From assembly GCF_002257585.1 (NCBI RefSeq), contig NZ_CP022743.1, positions 1,612,001 through 1,676,000 of the forward strand: a stretch of DNA of 64,000 nt. Reading direction: 5' to 3'. The translations under genes were made by a program, and so were the position numbers. The DNA is from Mucilaginibacter xinganensis (GTDB taxonomy: Bacteria > Bacteroidota > Bacteroidia > Sphingobacteriales > Sphingobacteriaceae). The notes beneath the pieces were generated by a model. That model was not told the DNA's origin. It ran no database searches and saw only the letters and a list, made by a program, of their open reading frames with translations. Of this stretch, positions 17,901 through 26,275 are shown one piece after another. Within the stretch, counting starts at the first letter, position 1, and every line of letters begins with the position of its first letter.

Positions 17901-17936
17901 GAAGGCCCGGTAATCAGTTACCGGGCCTTCTTTATA
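17901..17936 (+). terminator. Rho-independent terminator of the DUF2911 gene
   Basis: GAAGGCCCGGTAA (17901-17913) and TTACCGGGCCTTC (17918-17930) make a perfect 13-bp stem with the 4-base loop TCAG, followed by a short T-rich stretch. Confidence 0.9.
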
Positions 17937-17957
17937 TTCTAGTGTGGGATAATGTGA

Positions 17958-18383
17958 TTATCTGGGCCTGTCGTTTTTTGGATAGCCTTCCTCGTCCAGG
18001 TCCGTACGGTCATCTTCGGGGGTGTGGCTTAATGCTTTATCGGCGGCATCAAGCTCAACAATATGGCCATCGTCAATATGCATGGCTAATTTATCCACGT
18101 CTGTCTCCAGTGATTCATTGGGGATATATTCTTCGCCTGCATCGTAAGGGTTTGCCTCGTCATAAGTTGAGTTCATATCCTCGCCGTTCTTTACCGATGT
18201 GTTGTAGGGATCTGCATGCTGGTAATCCGGATCGTCGCTTTTTACATCATATTCAAAGCTGTTATCTTCGGCATTATAATTAAGGTCTTCCTTATCAATG
18301 GTTTCGCCCAGTTCATCTTTCAATGTGCGGTCCCTGTCTTCGCCTTCGCTGTCAAAAACAGGATCAAGTGGTTCATTAATCAT
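17958..18383 (-). CDS. Highly acidic, probably disordered hypothetical protein
   Basis: I do not recognise this 141-residue protein. It is extremely rich in Asp and Glu, with many Asn, Tyr and Pro, and has no hydrophobic segment, so it is probably a soluble, intrinsically disordered cytoplasmic protein. Motif-like repeats of the kind DPxY, NPYDAGEEY and DDPDYQHADPYN appear in the middle. Length and codon use look gene-like, and no competing frame is better. It converges with the DUF2911 gene across a terminator. Confidence 0.65.
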   Translation of the reverse strand: MINEPLDPVFDSEGEDRDRTLKDELGETIDKEDLNYNAEDNSFEYDVKSDDPDYQHADPYNTSVKNGEDMNSTYDEANPYDAGEEYIPNESLETDVDKLAMHIDDGHIVELDAADKALSHTPEDDRTDLDEEGYPKNDRPR

Positions 18384-18456
18384 AGTTGTAATAGTTTAAA
18401 AGTTGTAATTATTGTACGGGTTGTAATCGTATTTATTCCTTACAACTACAACCCAA

Positions 18457-19170
18457 CTAGTATGTAATTTGTTTTCGGTAAGATATATCTGATGAGCCGA
18501 TGGCAAATTTTACACCGAGTGTAAATTGTGAATAAACATCCTTTTGGCTTCCTGCCGTAAAGCCGTCCAATCCATCGCCCAATACATAATTGTACCCGTA
18601 CCCAACATCAATTTTAACACTCGGCTGCGAGTAGGTGTTATATAACTTAAATTCATACCCAATACGAAGGGGAATAAATGGTTCTTTGCTTTTATCATCG
18701 CCACCGGTATAGTATCCGGGTACTTTTTTAGAGTAACGGCTTATTTGCGTGATGTTATTTTTTATAAATCCCATCCCTATAGAAACGTAGAGGTTCTTTA
18801 AAGCATTATTAAAAGGGCTTCTTGAATAATCAATGATCTCGCCAAGCTGCAACTGCCCGCGAAATATAAAAGCTGCAAAGTCATTATTAAAATATCTGCC
18901 CGATTTGGTTAACACAGAGTCGCCGCCCCGCAGTTTCCCCAGCTGTGCTTCGAAAACAAAGTTGGTAAAAGGTGTAGCGTTATAAGTGAAATTGAAGTTA
19001 ACAGACGGCATTGCATTAACCGTTTCCGCGTCGCCATAAACCCTGGCAATTCCAATGGATGTACCTATATCATAAGGGGCATAATTGTAACCCAGCTGGG
19101 CTTTCGCCAAAAACACAGTACAACAAATAAAAAACGTTAGCAGTGTTGTTTTGAGTATTGGTTTTATCAT
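18457..19170 (-). CDS. Outer-membrane beta-barrel protein, hypothetical
   Basis: The 237-residue protein has a signal peptide (hydrophobic residues 7-24, ending near AKA-Q) and then alternating hydrophobic/polar strands with aromatic girdles (NFNFTYNATPFTNFVFEAQLG, YVSIGMGFIKNNITQ, PFIPLRIGYEFKLYN, VKIDVGYGYNYVLGD, SQFTLGVKFAIG). This is the pattern of a small 8-stranded outer-membrane barrel. The last residues do not end in Phe but in a short polar tail. Specific function is unknown. Confidence 0.7.
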   Translation of the reverse strand: MIKPILKTTLLTFFICCTVFLAKAQLGYNYAPYDIGTSIGIARVYGDAETVNAMPSVNFNFTYNATPFTNFVFEAQLGKLRGGDSVLTKSGRYFNNDFAAFIFRGQLQLGEIIDYSRSPFNNALKNLYVSIGMGFIKNNITQISRYSKKVPGYYTGGDDKSKEPFIPLRIGYEFKLYNTYSQPSVKIDVGYGYNYVLGDGLDGFTAGSQKDVYSQFTLGVKFAIGSSDISYRKQITY

Positions 19171-19220
19171 AATGTAAACAGCGGCACTTTTAAAACAAGT
19201 TTAACCAGTGGGTGATTTAT

Positions 19221-19290
19221 AGATGCTATAAAAATAGCATCTAAGTTTATAAAAACAGCATGCACAATGAATAAAATTGAATGCTGTTTT
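19221..19290. repeat. Two adjacent hairpins in a divergent promoter region
   Basis: AGATGCTAT (19221-19229) pairs with ATAGCATCT (19234-19242). AAAACAGCAT (19252-19261) pairs with ATGCTGTTTT (19281-19290). Both stems are perfect. They lie upstream of both flanking genes, so operators or 5'-leader structures are as likely as terminators. Confidence 0.4.
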
Positions 19291-19403
19291 ACCCGGTAGT
19301 CTTTAATACGTTATTTAAAGCCGGATTGTTATTTTGACATTCAGATTATCCGAAGATAATTAACTACCCGTTTAATCAATCACCCACTTAATCAACTATT
19401 TTA

Positions 19404-19411
19404 TATATTTG
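19404..19411 (+). promoter_or_regulatory. -7 promoter box TATATTTG of icd
   Basis: An exact TAnnTTTG box lies 29 bases before the icd ATG. A word repeat (TTAATCAAT..., CTTAATCAAC) sits just upstream. Confidence 0.5.
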
Positions 19412-19440
19412 AAGCCATTAAAAAAATAATAGTATCAAAG

Positions 19441-20670
19441 ATGTCGAAAATTAAAGTAGAAAACCCGGTTGTTGAACTGGACGGGGATGAAATGACCCGT
19501 ATTATATGGAAATTTATTAAAGATAAGTTGATAATTCCTTACCTGGATCTGGATATCAAATACTATGACCTTGGTATTGAATACCGCGATGAAACCAATG
19601 ACCAGGTTACCATTGATGCTGCAAATGCCATAAAACAATATGGTGTTGGTATTAAATGTGCCACCATTACGCCTGATGAAGAGCGTGTAAAAGAATTTAA
19701 TTTAAAACAAATGTGGAAATCGCCGAACGGCACTATCCGTAATATATTGGATGGTACTGTTTTTCGCGAGCCCATTGTTATGGCTAACGTTCCGCGTTTG
19801 GTGCCAAACTGGACAGCCCCTATATGCATTGGCCGCCATGCCTTTGGCGACCAGTACCGCGCAACCGACTTTGTAACCAAAGGAAAAGGTAAATTAACCA
19901 TTAAGTTTACACCTGAAGATGGCGGCGCAGAGCAATCATTCGAAGTTTACAATTTCCAGGGCGACGGCGTTGCAATGGCAATGTACAATACGGATGAGTC
20001 AATAAAAGGATTTGCGCGTGCGTGCTTTAACCAGGCTTTGCTTAAAAAATGGCCGCTGTACCTTTCTACCAAAAATACCATCCTGAAAAAATACGATGGC
20101 AGGTTTAAGGATATTTTCCAGGAGATCTACGAAAACGAATTTAAAACCGAATTTGAAGCTAACCAGTTAACCTATGAGCACCGCCTGATTGATGACATGG
20201 TTGCATCTGCATTAAAATGGCATGGTAACTTTGTATGGGCCTGTAAAAACTATGACGGTGACGTACAATCAGACACCGTTGCACAAGGCTTTGGATCATT
20301 AGGCTTAATGACCTCAACCCTGGTTACTCCTGATGGTACCGTTATGGAAGCTGAAGCTGCACACGGTACCGTAACCCGCCACTACCGCGAGCACCAGGCC
20401 GGCAAACCAACCTCTACCAACCCAATTGCATCAATTTTTGCATGGACCCGTGGCTTAGAGTTCCGTGGGTTGCTGGATAACAACCAGGAACTGATCAACT
20501 TCTGTAAAGCGCTTGAAGAGGTTTGTATTGAAACTGTTGAAAGCGGTAAAATGACAAAGGACTTAGCCATTACCATAAAACCAAAAGTGGAGCACGGCAA
20601 AGATTACCTTTACACTGAAGAGTTTTTAGCAGCGATTGACGAGAATTTAAAAGTGAAATTATGTAAGTAA
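19441..20670 (+). CDS. icd: NADP-dependent isocitrate dehydrogenase
   Basis: The 409-residue enzyme is of the homodimeric, eukaryote-like class ([17 protein letters not shown] start, about 410 residues), distinct from the E. coli Icd type. Recognisable are the substrate-binding [19 protein letters not shown] segment, the metal-site [22 protein letters not shown] region and the NADP-site [12 protein letters not shown]. It converts isocitrate to 2-oxoglutarate and CO2 in the TCA cycle. It is monocistronic with its own -7 box and a terminator downstream. Confidence 0.95.
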   Translation: MSKIKVENPVVELDGDEMTRIIWKFIKDKLIIPYLDLDIKYYDLGIEYRDETNDQVTIDAANAIKQYGVGIKCATITPDEERVKEFNLKQMWKSPNGTIRNILDGTVFREPIVMANVPRLVPNWTAPICIGRHAFGDQYRATDFVTKGKGKLTIKFTPEDGGAEQSFEVYNFQGDGVAMAMYNTDESIKGFARACFNQALLKKWPLYLSTKNTILKKYDGRFKDIFQEIYENEFKTEFEANQLTYEHRLIDDMVASALKWHGNFVWACKNYDGDVQSDTVAQGFGSLGLMTSTLVTPDGTVMEAEAAHGTVTRHYREHQAGKPTSTNPIASIFAWTRGLEFRGLLDNNQELINFCKALEEVCIETVESGKMTKDLAITIKPKVEHGKDYLYTEEFLAAIDENLKVKLCK

Positions 20671-20686
20671 TTTCAATCTGACGTAG

Positions 20687-20706
20687 AGACGCGATGCTTC
20701 GCGTCT
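20687..20706. repeat. Short palindrome of the GTAGAGACGCG type
   Basis: AGACGCGA (20687-20694) and TCGCGTCT (20699-20706) form an 8-bp perfect stem with loop TGCT, preceded by GT. It resembles the dispersed GTAGAGACGCxxx palindromes seen in many Bacteroidota and cyanobacterial genomes. Confidence 0.5.
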
Positions 20707-20717
20707 TATAAAATAGG

Positions 20718-20749
20718 AAAGTCTGCATAGAGATATGTGGACTTTTTTT
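20718..20749 (+). terminator. Terminator of icd
   Basis: AAAGTC (20718-20723) pairs with GACTTT (20740-20745), and a run of seven T overlaps the 3' arm. Confidence 0.6.
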
Positions 20750-20780
20750 GTTAGATTTATAATAAGACCTATATAACAAT

Positions 20781-21157
20781 ATGATAAAGAAAAAAACTGT
20801 TGAGGATCACCTGTTTAACAAACCTTTATGGATAGTTGATCTTTTTAAAAAAACAGAAACAAAAATATCAAAATTAGAAAAGTCGAAGAAAAAGTTACTA
20901 ATCCTTACATAGGATATAAGTATAAAATCGATAATAAGAGACCAAGACTATTCGTCGAAGTTCATCCTCAAAATATAAAAATAGAACTTCACCTAAGGAA
21001 TATAGCGTATAAAAACATTACCAACATCATAATAAAAGAGGCGCCGGAAACACATAAATGGACTTTAAATAAATTGGTGGATGTAAATTCAGAATCAAAT
21101 ATAAGTTCCATATCAGATTTGATAACTCAATCATACAATGATGTTTTAGAATTTTAA
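20781..21157 (+). pseudogene. DUF5655-domain gene broken by one frameshift
   Basis: Reading from the ATG at 20781 gives MIKKKTVEDHLFNKPLWI... and stops at a TAG after about 46 codons. Continuing in the neighbouring frame from about 20880 gives ...NPYIGYKYKIDNKRPRLFVE, VHPQNIKIELHLRN, then THKWTLNKLV and SDLITQSYNDVLEF before a stop at 21157. Joined, they make a complete DUF5655 domain of about 125 residues (VEDHLxNKP start, YIGYK, VHPQ, WTLN, LIxQSY end). Restoring one A in the run near 20877-20881 restores the frame. DUF5655 proteins are of unknown function, often near defence or restriction genes. Either a real pseudogene or a base-calling error. Confidence 0.7.
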
Positions 21158-21169
21158 TTATATTTGAAT

Positions 21170-21385
21170 ATGAAGTTTACGGCAATTATTGAACAAGGAG
21201 AAAGCGGTTGGTTTGTGGGGCAGATAGAAGAGGTTCCGGCTGCCATTTCACAAGGTGAAACTATCGACGAATTGAAATCGAATTTATTGGATGCCCTAAG
21301 ATTGATATTAGATACCAATAAGGAAATTACCGAAAAAGAGTATTTCGGGAAAGATGTTATTATTGAAGAACTTGAACTAACCTGA
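21170..21385 (+). CDS. hicB: HicB-family antitoxin
   Basis: This 71-residue protein has the HicB fold pattern: KFTAIIEQGESGWFVGQIEEVPAAISQGETIDELKSNLLDALRLIL. It is the short HicB form, without an obvious C-terminal DNA-binding domain. A TTG at 21164 could add two residues; ATG is preferred. Its TGA stop overlaps the ATG of the HicA gene by one base, so translation is coupled. HicB binds and neutralises the HicA mRNA interferase. The antitoxin-first order is the reverse of E. coli hicAB but common elsewhere. Confidence 0.9.
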   Translation: MKFTAIIEQGESGWFVGQIEEVPAAISQGETIDELKSNLLDALRLILDTNKEITEKEYFGKDVIIEELELT

Positions 21386-21573
21386 TGAAGCGTTCTGCTT
21401 TAGTCAAGCACCTTGAGAAACACGGATGCTACTTGTTACGCGAGGGCGGCAATCATGCTATCTATATCAATCCTGTAAATCAAAAACAAACGGCAGTAGG
21501 CAGACATCAGGAACTTGATAATATGCTTTGTAAAAAGGTTTGCAAACAACTCGAAATCCCATTTCTTTTCTAA
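21385..21573 (+). CDS. hicA: HicA-family mRNA interferase toxin
   Basis: The 62-residue protein matches the HicA double-stranded-RNA-binding-like fold: RSALVKHLEKHGCYLLREGGNHAIYINP with the catalytic His in GGNHAIY, and GRHQELDNMLCKKVCKQLEI at the C-terminus. It degrades mRNA when free of HicB. Immediately after the stop is a weak hairpin with a T-run (about 21573-21597). Confidence 0.9.
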   Translation: MKRSALVKHLEKHGCYLLREGGNHAIYINPVNQKQTAVGRHQELDNMLCKKVCKQLEIPFLF

Positions 21574-21636
21574 AAGTGCATTCGTGCTTTTTTTATACTT
21601 ATGTAAAGCGCTAACTTAGCACCTCAAAATTTTCTT

Positions 21637-22617
21637 ATGTCAGCATTATATCCTTTAAAATTCAAAACCATTTATAAAGACAAAATTTGGGGCGGTAATA
21701 AAATAAAAACTTACCTGCACAAAGATTTCGGCTCATTGCCGAACTGCGGCGAAACCTGGGAGATTTCGGGTGTAAAGTCGGATGTTTCGGTAGTTGAAAA
21801 TGGAGAATTGGCGGGTGAGTCATTGGCTGGGCTGTTGGAGCAGTATAAGGGAGAGTTGGTAGGCGAGAAGGTGTATGCGCATTTTGGTAATATTTTCCCG
21901 TTGCTGATCAAATTTATAGATGCCAATGAGGATCTTTCTATCCAGGTGCATCCTGATGATGAGCTGGCAAAAAAACGCCATAACTCATTTGGCAAAACAG
22001 AAATGTGGTATGTAATTGAGGCCGATCCCGGTTCGACATTAATTGCAGGCTTTAATAAGGAGCTTACCCAGCAGGAATACCTTGATAAGTTTAACAGCGG
22101 CCATTTAACCGATATTTTAAACAAAGAAGATGTGAAAGCCGGTGATGTTTTCTTTTTGCCTGCAGGCCGGGTACACACCATAGGTAAAGGATTGCTGATT
22201 GCCGAAATTCAGCAGACCTCGGATATTACCTACCGGATTTACGACTTTGACCGTGTTGACGACAAAGGCAACAAACGCGAACTGCATACCGAAGAAGCAC
22301 TTGCGGCTATCGACTATAAACATTACCCTGAATATAAAACTCAATATGAGCCTAAAAAGGACGAAACGGTCCATTTGGTAAGCTGCCCCTATTTTACCAC
22401 CAACCTGCTTGATTTTACAACCGGAACGACAAAGGATTATAATAACCTTGATTCGTTTGTGATTTATGTGTGCGTTGAAGGAGAGTTTACGGTTAAAACT
22501 AATGGTGAGGAATATCCTGTTAAAATGGGGGATTGTATTTTGTTACCGAAGACAGTCAGTAACGTTCAGTTAGAAACCACAACAGGTTTCAAAATTTTGG
22601 AAAGCTATATCGAGTAG
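21637..22617 (+). CDS. manA: Mannose-6-phosphate isomerase, type I
   Basis: The 326-residue zinc enzyme shows YPLKFKTIYKDKIWGG at the start, the zinc-site segments QVHPDDELA and GKTEMWYVIEADPG, the GRVHTIGKG segment, and a C-terminal cupin half ending in a conserved GDCILLPKT. It interconverts mannose 6-phosphate and fructose 6-phosphate in the cytoplasm. This would connect mannose released by the beta-mannoside genes at 6-10 kb to glycolysis after phosphorylation, although the two loci are 11 kb apart. Confidence 0.93.
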   Translation: MSALYPLKFKTIYKDKIWGGNKIKTYLHKDFGSLPNCGETWEISGVKSDVSVVENGELAGESLAGLLEQYKGELVGEKVYAHFGNIFPLLIKFIDANEDLSIQVHPDDELAKKRHNSFGKTEMWYVIEADPGSTLIAGFNKELTQQEYLDKFNSGHLTDILNKEDVKAGDVFFLPAGRVHTIGKGLLIAEIQQTSDITYRIYDFDRVDDKGNKRELHTEEALAAIDYKHYPEYKTQYEPKKDETVHLVSCPYFTTNLLDFTTGTTKDYNNLDSFVIYVCVEGEFTVKTNGEEYPVKMGDCILLPKTVSNVQLETTTGFKILESYIE

Positions 22618-22620
22618 TAT

Positions 22621-22654
22621 AACTGATCTCTGGTCTTCAGCCTCTGATCTCTAA
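22621..22654. repeat. Word-repeat element between convergent genes
   Basis: CTGATCTCT occurs at 22623-22631 and again at 22644-22652, separated by GGTCTTCAG-type words, between manA and the histidine kinase. A very similar arrangement lies at 39245. Confidence 0.55.
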
Positions 22655-22660
22655 ACTTAA

Positions 22661-24142
22661 CTACACCAACTTGATCGTAAACTTAGTACCCACATTTACA
22701 GTGCTGTCTAATTTTATGCTTCCACCCATTGATTCTACCTGGTTGCGGGTAATGAACAGGCCAATGCCTTTTGCATCTGTATTTTGGTGGAAGGTTTTGT
22801 ACATGCCGAATACCTTATCGCCATAGCGATCCATATCAATGCCGATGCCATTATCTTCAAACAACAGGTAGATATGGTTGTCATCTTTGATGGTGCGGCA
22901 GGTAATAACAGGCTGCCTGTCCATGTGGCGGTATTTAAGCGAGTTGGTAAGCAGGTTCTGAAAAATGCTTTCCAGGTAGGCCGGGATATAATCTATTACA
23001 GGGCAAGCCGTAAAATCATAGTCAATTTTTGCATCGGTGGCCGCCACATTGCTTTGCAGCGCAGATACCACATTTTTAAATACGTCCTCGAATGATAAGG
23101 TTTTACGTTCCTTATCTATATCTGTGTGGATCATTACGATTTCGTTCAAATGCTCAACCGTAGTGCTTAAACTCTGGCTTATTGATTTGATATGTGCAAA
23201 CAATTCGGCCCTGTCTTCGGCAGAATCACTCTCCTGGTGCAGGTTTACCATAAACTGCAGGTTACCGGAATGTGAGCGCAGGTTATGCGATACGATGTAG
23301 GCGAAATTTTGCAGCCGCTTGTTCTGGTCGTTCAATGAATTGATGGATTCTTGTAGTACCAGGCCCTTCTTTTTATTGCTGTCGATATCTTGTAGTATCC
23401 CCCTGATGGTAACGCATTTGCCAAAATCATCAATAATAGGGAGCCCTTTTGCCCTTACCCAGATCACATTGTTTTTGGCCGTCCTGAACAGCAGTTCAAG
23501 ATCATAAGGCTTGCAAAACTTAATGGCATTGTCAATGGCCTGGCTCATCAGTGGACGGTGCTGCGGCTCAAAAAAACTAACCGCTTCTTCAATGCTTAAT
23601 TTAAGCTGATCGTTCAGCTCATAAATATCGAAAGCCTCTTTTGAGAGCCAAAGGCTCATCGTAGGTACATTGATTTCGAAGCCGCTTATTTTGGCTATGT
23701 TGCCGGTTTCGTTAAATATAAAATCGTTTTGGGCCGAGCGTAAACTCAGGATCTTTGCTTTATTGATATTAACCAGCGATCCGGTAAATTTGGGTACGCC
23801 GTTATCTTCCCATTTTTTGGTAGTGCTTTCAAACCACTGGTAGCCCGTGTTTTTTGTGAGCAACCTAACCTCTACGGTATTGGTTTGATTGGGACTGCGG
23901 GTATGAAGCGACTTTAAAAAAACAGGCTTATCGTAGTGGTAAAGCAGCTCTTCCAGGAAGGAATTATAGGAACACTCTATTTCGCCGGGTTTATAACCCA
24001 GGATGGCATAAAATCCGGCAGACCACTTAACCTCTTTCGTGTTAACGTTGTACTCCCAGATACCCGCATTTAATTGATCAATTATTTGAGCAAGATGGGA
24101 TGCATCATCAGAATAAAAATTGTTCCCGTCCACAATGCTCAT
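22661..24142 (-). CDS. Cytoplasmic PAS-domain sensor histidine kinase
   Basis: The 493-residue kinase has no membrane segment. Two PAS domains are visible (about residues 15-130, GIWEYNVNTKEVKWSAGFYAILGYKPGEI, and about 150-262). A dimerisation/phosphoacceptor helix (FAYIVSHNLRSHSGNL, about 284) and a HATPase domain (about 375-493, DNGIGIDMDRYGDKVFGMY, GIGLFITRNQVESMGG) follow. Phosphoacceptor is the His in SHNLRS. No response regulator is adjacent, so the partner is unknown. It is monocistronic and convergent with manA. Confidence 0.88.
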   Translation of the reverse strand: MSIVDGNNFYSDDASHLAQIIDQLNAGIWEYNVNTKEVKWSAGFYAILGYKPGEIECSYNSFLEELLYHYDKPVFLKSLHTRSPNQTNTVEVRLLTKNTGYQWFESTTKKWEDNGVPKFTGSLVNINKAKILSLRSAQNDFIFNETGNIAKISGFEINVPTMSLWLSKEAFDIYELNDQLKLSIEEAVSFFEPQHRPLMSQAIDNAIKFCKPYDLELLFRTAKNNVIWVRAKGLPIIDDFGKCVTIRGILQDIDSNKKKGLVLQESINSLNDQNKRLQNFAYIVSHNLRSHSGNLQFMVNLHQESDSAEDRAELFAHIKSISQSLSTTVEHLNEIVMIHTDIDKERKTLSFEDVFKNVVSALQSNVAATDAKIDYDFTACPVIDYIPAYLESIFQNLLTNSLKYRHMDRQPVITCRTIKDDNHIYLLFEDNGIGIDMDRYGDKVFGMYKTFHQNTDAKGIGLFITRNQVESMGGSIKLDSTVNVGTKFTIKLV

Positions 24143-24347
24143 ATTATTATCCGACTCATTTTTTTATTTAATCAGTAGCTACGAGTTTATAATAGAAAAT
24201 TCTATGCCAAAAACAGATGTGGTCTAAAACCGGTAAGCCTGCTTATTACGAAATTGGCTTTGAATAGGTTGGCAATTATATGCAAAATGTTAATACAGTA
24301 AGAAATCAAGGGCAGAAAATCGCTAAAACTTAATTATTAGTTATAGC

Positions 24348-25001
24348 TTATTTGCCTGATAGTTCAAGTAGCGCATTAGCGGCAATCCATTTAGCTGACC
24401 TGCTGATTTGCAGTGAGATATGTCTGGCACTATCAATTGCATGTATTCTTAAATCGGGGTTTCTTTTACCAATTTGCCGCAAGGCCCAGTTAACGGCCTT
24501 CTTTACAAAGTTGCGGTCGTCAACGGCTTCGCGTTCTATCACAGGGAAAAAGGCCAAAAATACCTCATTAGCGGCTTTTTTACCGTGTACGGCATATTCT
24601 GCCATCAGTACAAATCCTGCCCGCTTTACAAACTCTTCGTCCCGGCTGGCGTATTCAAATGCTTTTCTGATGACGAAAGGACTGCGAACCAACAGGTTGC
24701 CGCAAAGCTGGTCACAAACGTCCCATGAGTTAAGCCCCAGCACCCATTCATCAGCTTGTGCTTCGGTAAACTGCAAAGGGTCGGCAATCATTGAAGCAAG
24801 GATGCGGGCCTCGTGAATTTTAGTTTTCCACAGGGCCAGTGCAAGCGTATGATCAATTTTTATTGTCCTCGCAATCTTCCTCAAATCGGGGATGCGGATA
24901 CCCAGCGCAAAGTCATCATTAATTCCGAAACGCTTCATTCCTGCAAGGTTGGCAGGGTTGGATTTTTGCTTAAGAAGGTCGATAACTTCGGCGGTTGTCA
25001 T
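24348..25001 (-). CDS. DNA alkylation repair protein, AlkD-like HEAT-repeat glycosylase
   Basis: This 217-residue all-helical protein matches the AlkC/AlkD DNA alkylation repair family: MKRFGINDDFALGIRIPDLRKIAR near the N-terminus, the NSWDVCDQL motif in the middle, and FVKKAVNWALRQIGKRNPDLR toward the end. AlkD-type enzymes excise positively charged N3- and N7-alkylated bases by cradling DNA in tandem HEAT repeats. It follows hppD on the same strand, but a strong terminator hairpin lies between them. Confidence 0.88.
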   Translation of the reverse strand: MTTAEVIDLLKQKSNPANLAGMKRFGINDDFALGIRIPDLRKIARTIKIDHTLALALWKTKIHEARILASMIADPLQFTEAQADEWVLGLNSWDVCDQLCGNLLVRSPFVIRKAFEYASRDEEFVKRAGFVLMAEYAVHGKKAANEVFLAFFPVIEREAVDDRNFVKKAVNWALRQIGKRNPDLRIHAIDSARHISLQISRSAKWIAANALLELSGK

Positions 25002-25008
25002 AATAAAT

Positions 25009-25030
25009 AAGCCGGGCGTATGCCCGGCTT
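25009..25030 (-). terminator. Terminator of the hppD transcript
   Basis: AAGCCGGGC (25009-25017) and GCCCGGCTT (25022-25030) form a perfect 9-bp stem with a 4-base loop; the minus strand continues with TATTTATT. Confidence 0.8.
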
Positions 25031-25089
25031 AAAGGTAGTTAAAGTTGTGTGTTAGGAAAGCCTTTATCGAATATCCGGCTCCCTGAATT

Positions 25090-26223
25090 TTACAAATTTC
25101 CTCTCAGTTCCTGTTCTCTTTCAATGGCCTCAAAAAGCGCCTTGAAATTACCGGCACCGAAGGATTTTGCACCCTTGCGCTGGATGATCTCGAAAAACAG
25201 GGTAGGCCTGTCTTCAACCGGTTTGGTAAAGATCTGCAGCAGGTAACCCTCATCATCGCGGTCAACCAGGATGCCAAGCTTTTTCAGTGGTTCCAGGTCT
25301 TCATCAATATGGCCAACGCGGTCTATAAGGTCATCGTAATACGTGGTTGGCACGGTTAAAAAGTCAATGCCGCGGCTTTGCAGCGTGGTAACTGTTTTAA
25401 CAATATCATCAGTAGCCAGTGCCAGGTGCTGTACGCCCTCGCCCTCATAAAATTCCAGATACTCCTCTATCTGCGATTTCTTTTTACCCTCGGCCGGCTC
25501 ATTGATGGGGAACTTAACGTACCCGTTCCCGTTGCTCATCACCTTGCTCATCAGCGCAGAGTATTCGGTAGAGATCATTTTGTCATCAAAAGTCAAAATG
25601 TTCTTAAAACCCATGATCTCTTCATAAAAATTAACCCACTCGTTCATTTTATGCCAGCCCACATTGCCTACACAATGGTCAATATGTAACAATCCTGTAT
25701 CAGTTGGGTGGTAGTGCGAATCCAATGGTTCGTAACATGGTAAAAATGCCCCGGTATAGTTTTTTCGCTCCACAAAAAGGTGAACGGTTTCCCCATACAA
25801 CTTTATACCGCTGGTGCGTACTTCACCATGCGCATCTTTTATTGTTTTGGGCTCCTGGTACGGCTCGGCACCGCGACTGGTGGTCTGGTAAAAAGCATCA
25901 TACGCATCATCAACCGAAAGGGCAAGAATTTTTACGCCATCGCCGTGCTTTTTAATATGCTCTGCCATGGGATGATCTGAATGCAGCGGGGTTGTTAAAA
26001 CCAGGCGGATTTTGCCCTGCTGTAAAACATACGATGCGCGGTCGCGCATACCAGTTTCAGGTCCCGCATACGCCAGGTCCTGGAACCCGAAAGCTGTTTT
26101 ATAATAAAAGGCGGCCTGCTTGGCATTGCCTACATAAAATTCAACGTGATCGGTACCGTTAAGCGGTAAAAAATCAGCAGTCTTTTGTTTTCTATCTATG
26201 GTTAGTGTTTCCATTTTTTTCAA
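25090..26223 (-). CDS. hppD: 4-hydroxyphenylpyruvate dioxygenase
   Basis: The 377-residue enzyme has two vicinal-oxygen-chelate halves. The C-terminal half shows the iron ligands in LLHIDHCVGNV, GEGVQHLALATDDIV and the Glu of LFFEIIQR. It converts 4-hydroxyphenylpyruvate to homogentisate in tyrosine catabolism. The next gene on the same strand upstream, 52 bases away, is homogentisate dioxygenase, and fumarylacetoacetase starts divergently at 27997, so most of the tyrosine route is together. Confidence 0.95.
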   Translation of the reverse strand: MKKMETLTIDRKQKTADFLPLNGTDHVEFYVGNAKQAAFYYKTAFGFQDLAYAGPETGMRDRASYVLQQGKIRLVLTTPLHSDHPMAEHIKKHGDGVKILALSVDDAYDAFYQTTSRGAEPYQEPKTIKDAHGEVRTSGIKLYGETVHLFVERKNYTGAFLPCYEPLDSHYHPTDTGLLHIDHCVGNVGWHKMNEWVNFYEEIMGFKNILTFDDKMISTEYSALMSKVMSNGNGYVKFPINEPAEGKKKSQIEEYLEFYEGEGVQHLALATDDIVKTVTTLQSRGIDFLTVPTTYYDDLIDRVGHIDEDLEPLKKLGILVDRDDEGYLLQIFTKPVEDRPTLFFEIIQRKGAKSFGAGNFKALFEAIEREQELRGNL

Positions 26224-26275
26224 TTAATAAATTTATGATGAAGTGAATTAGCTGTTTGAAAATCAGCTTTTAGCT

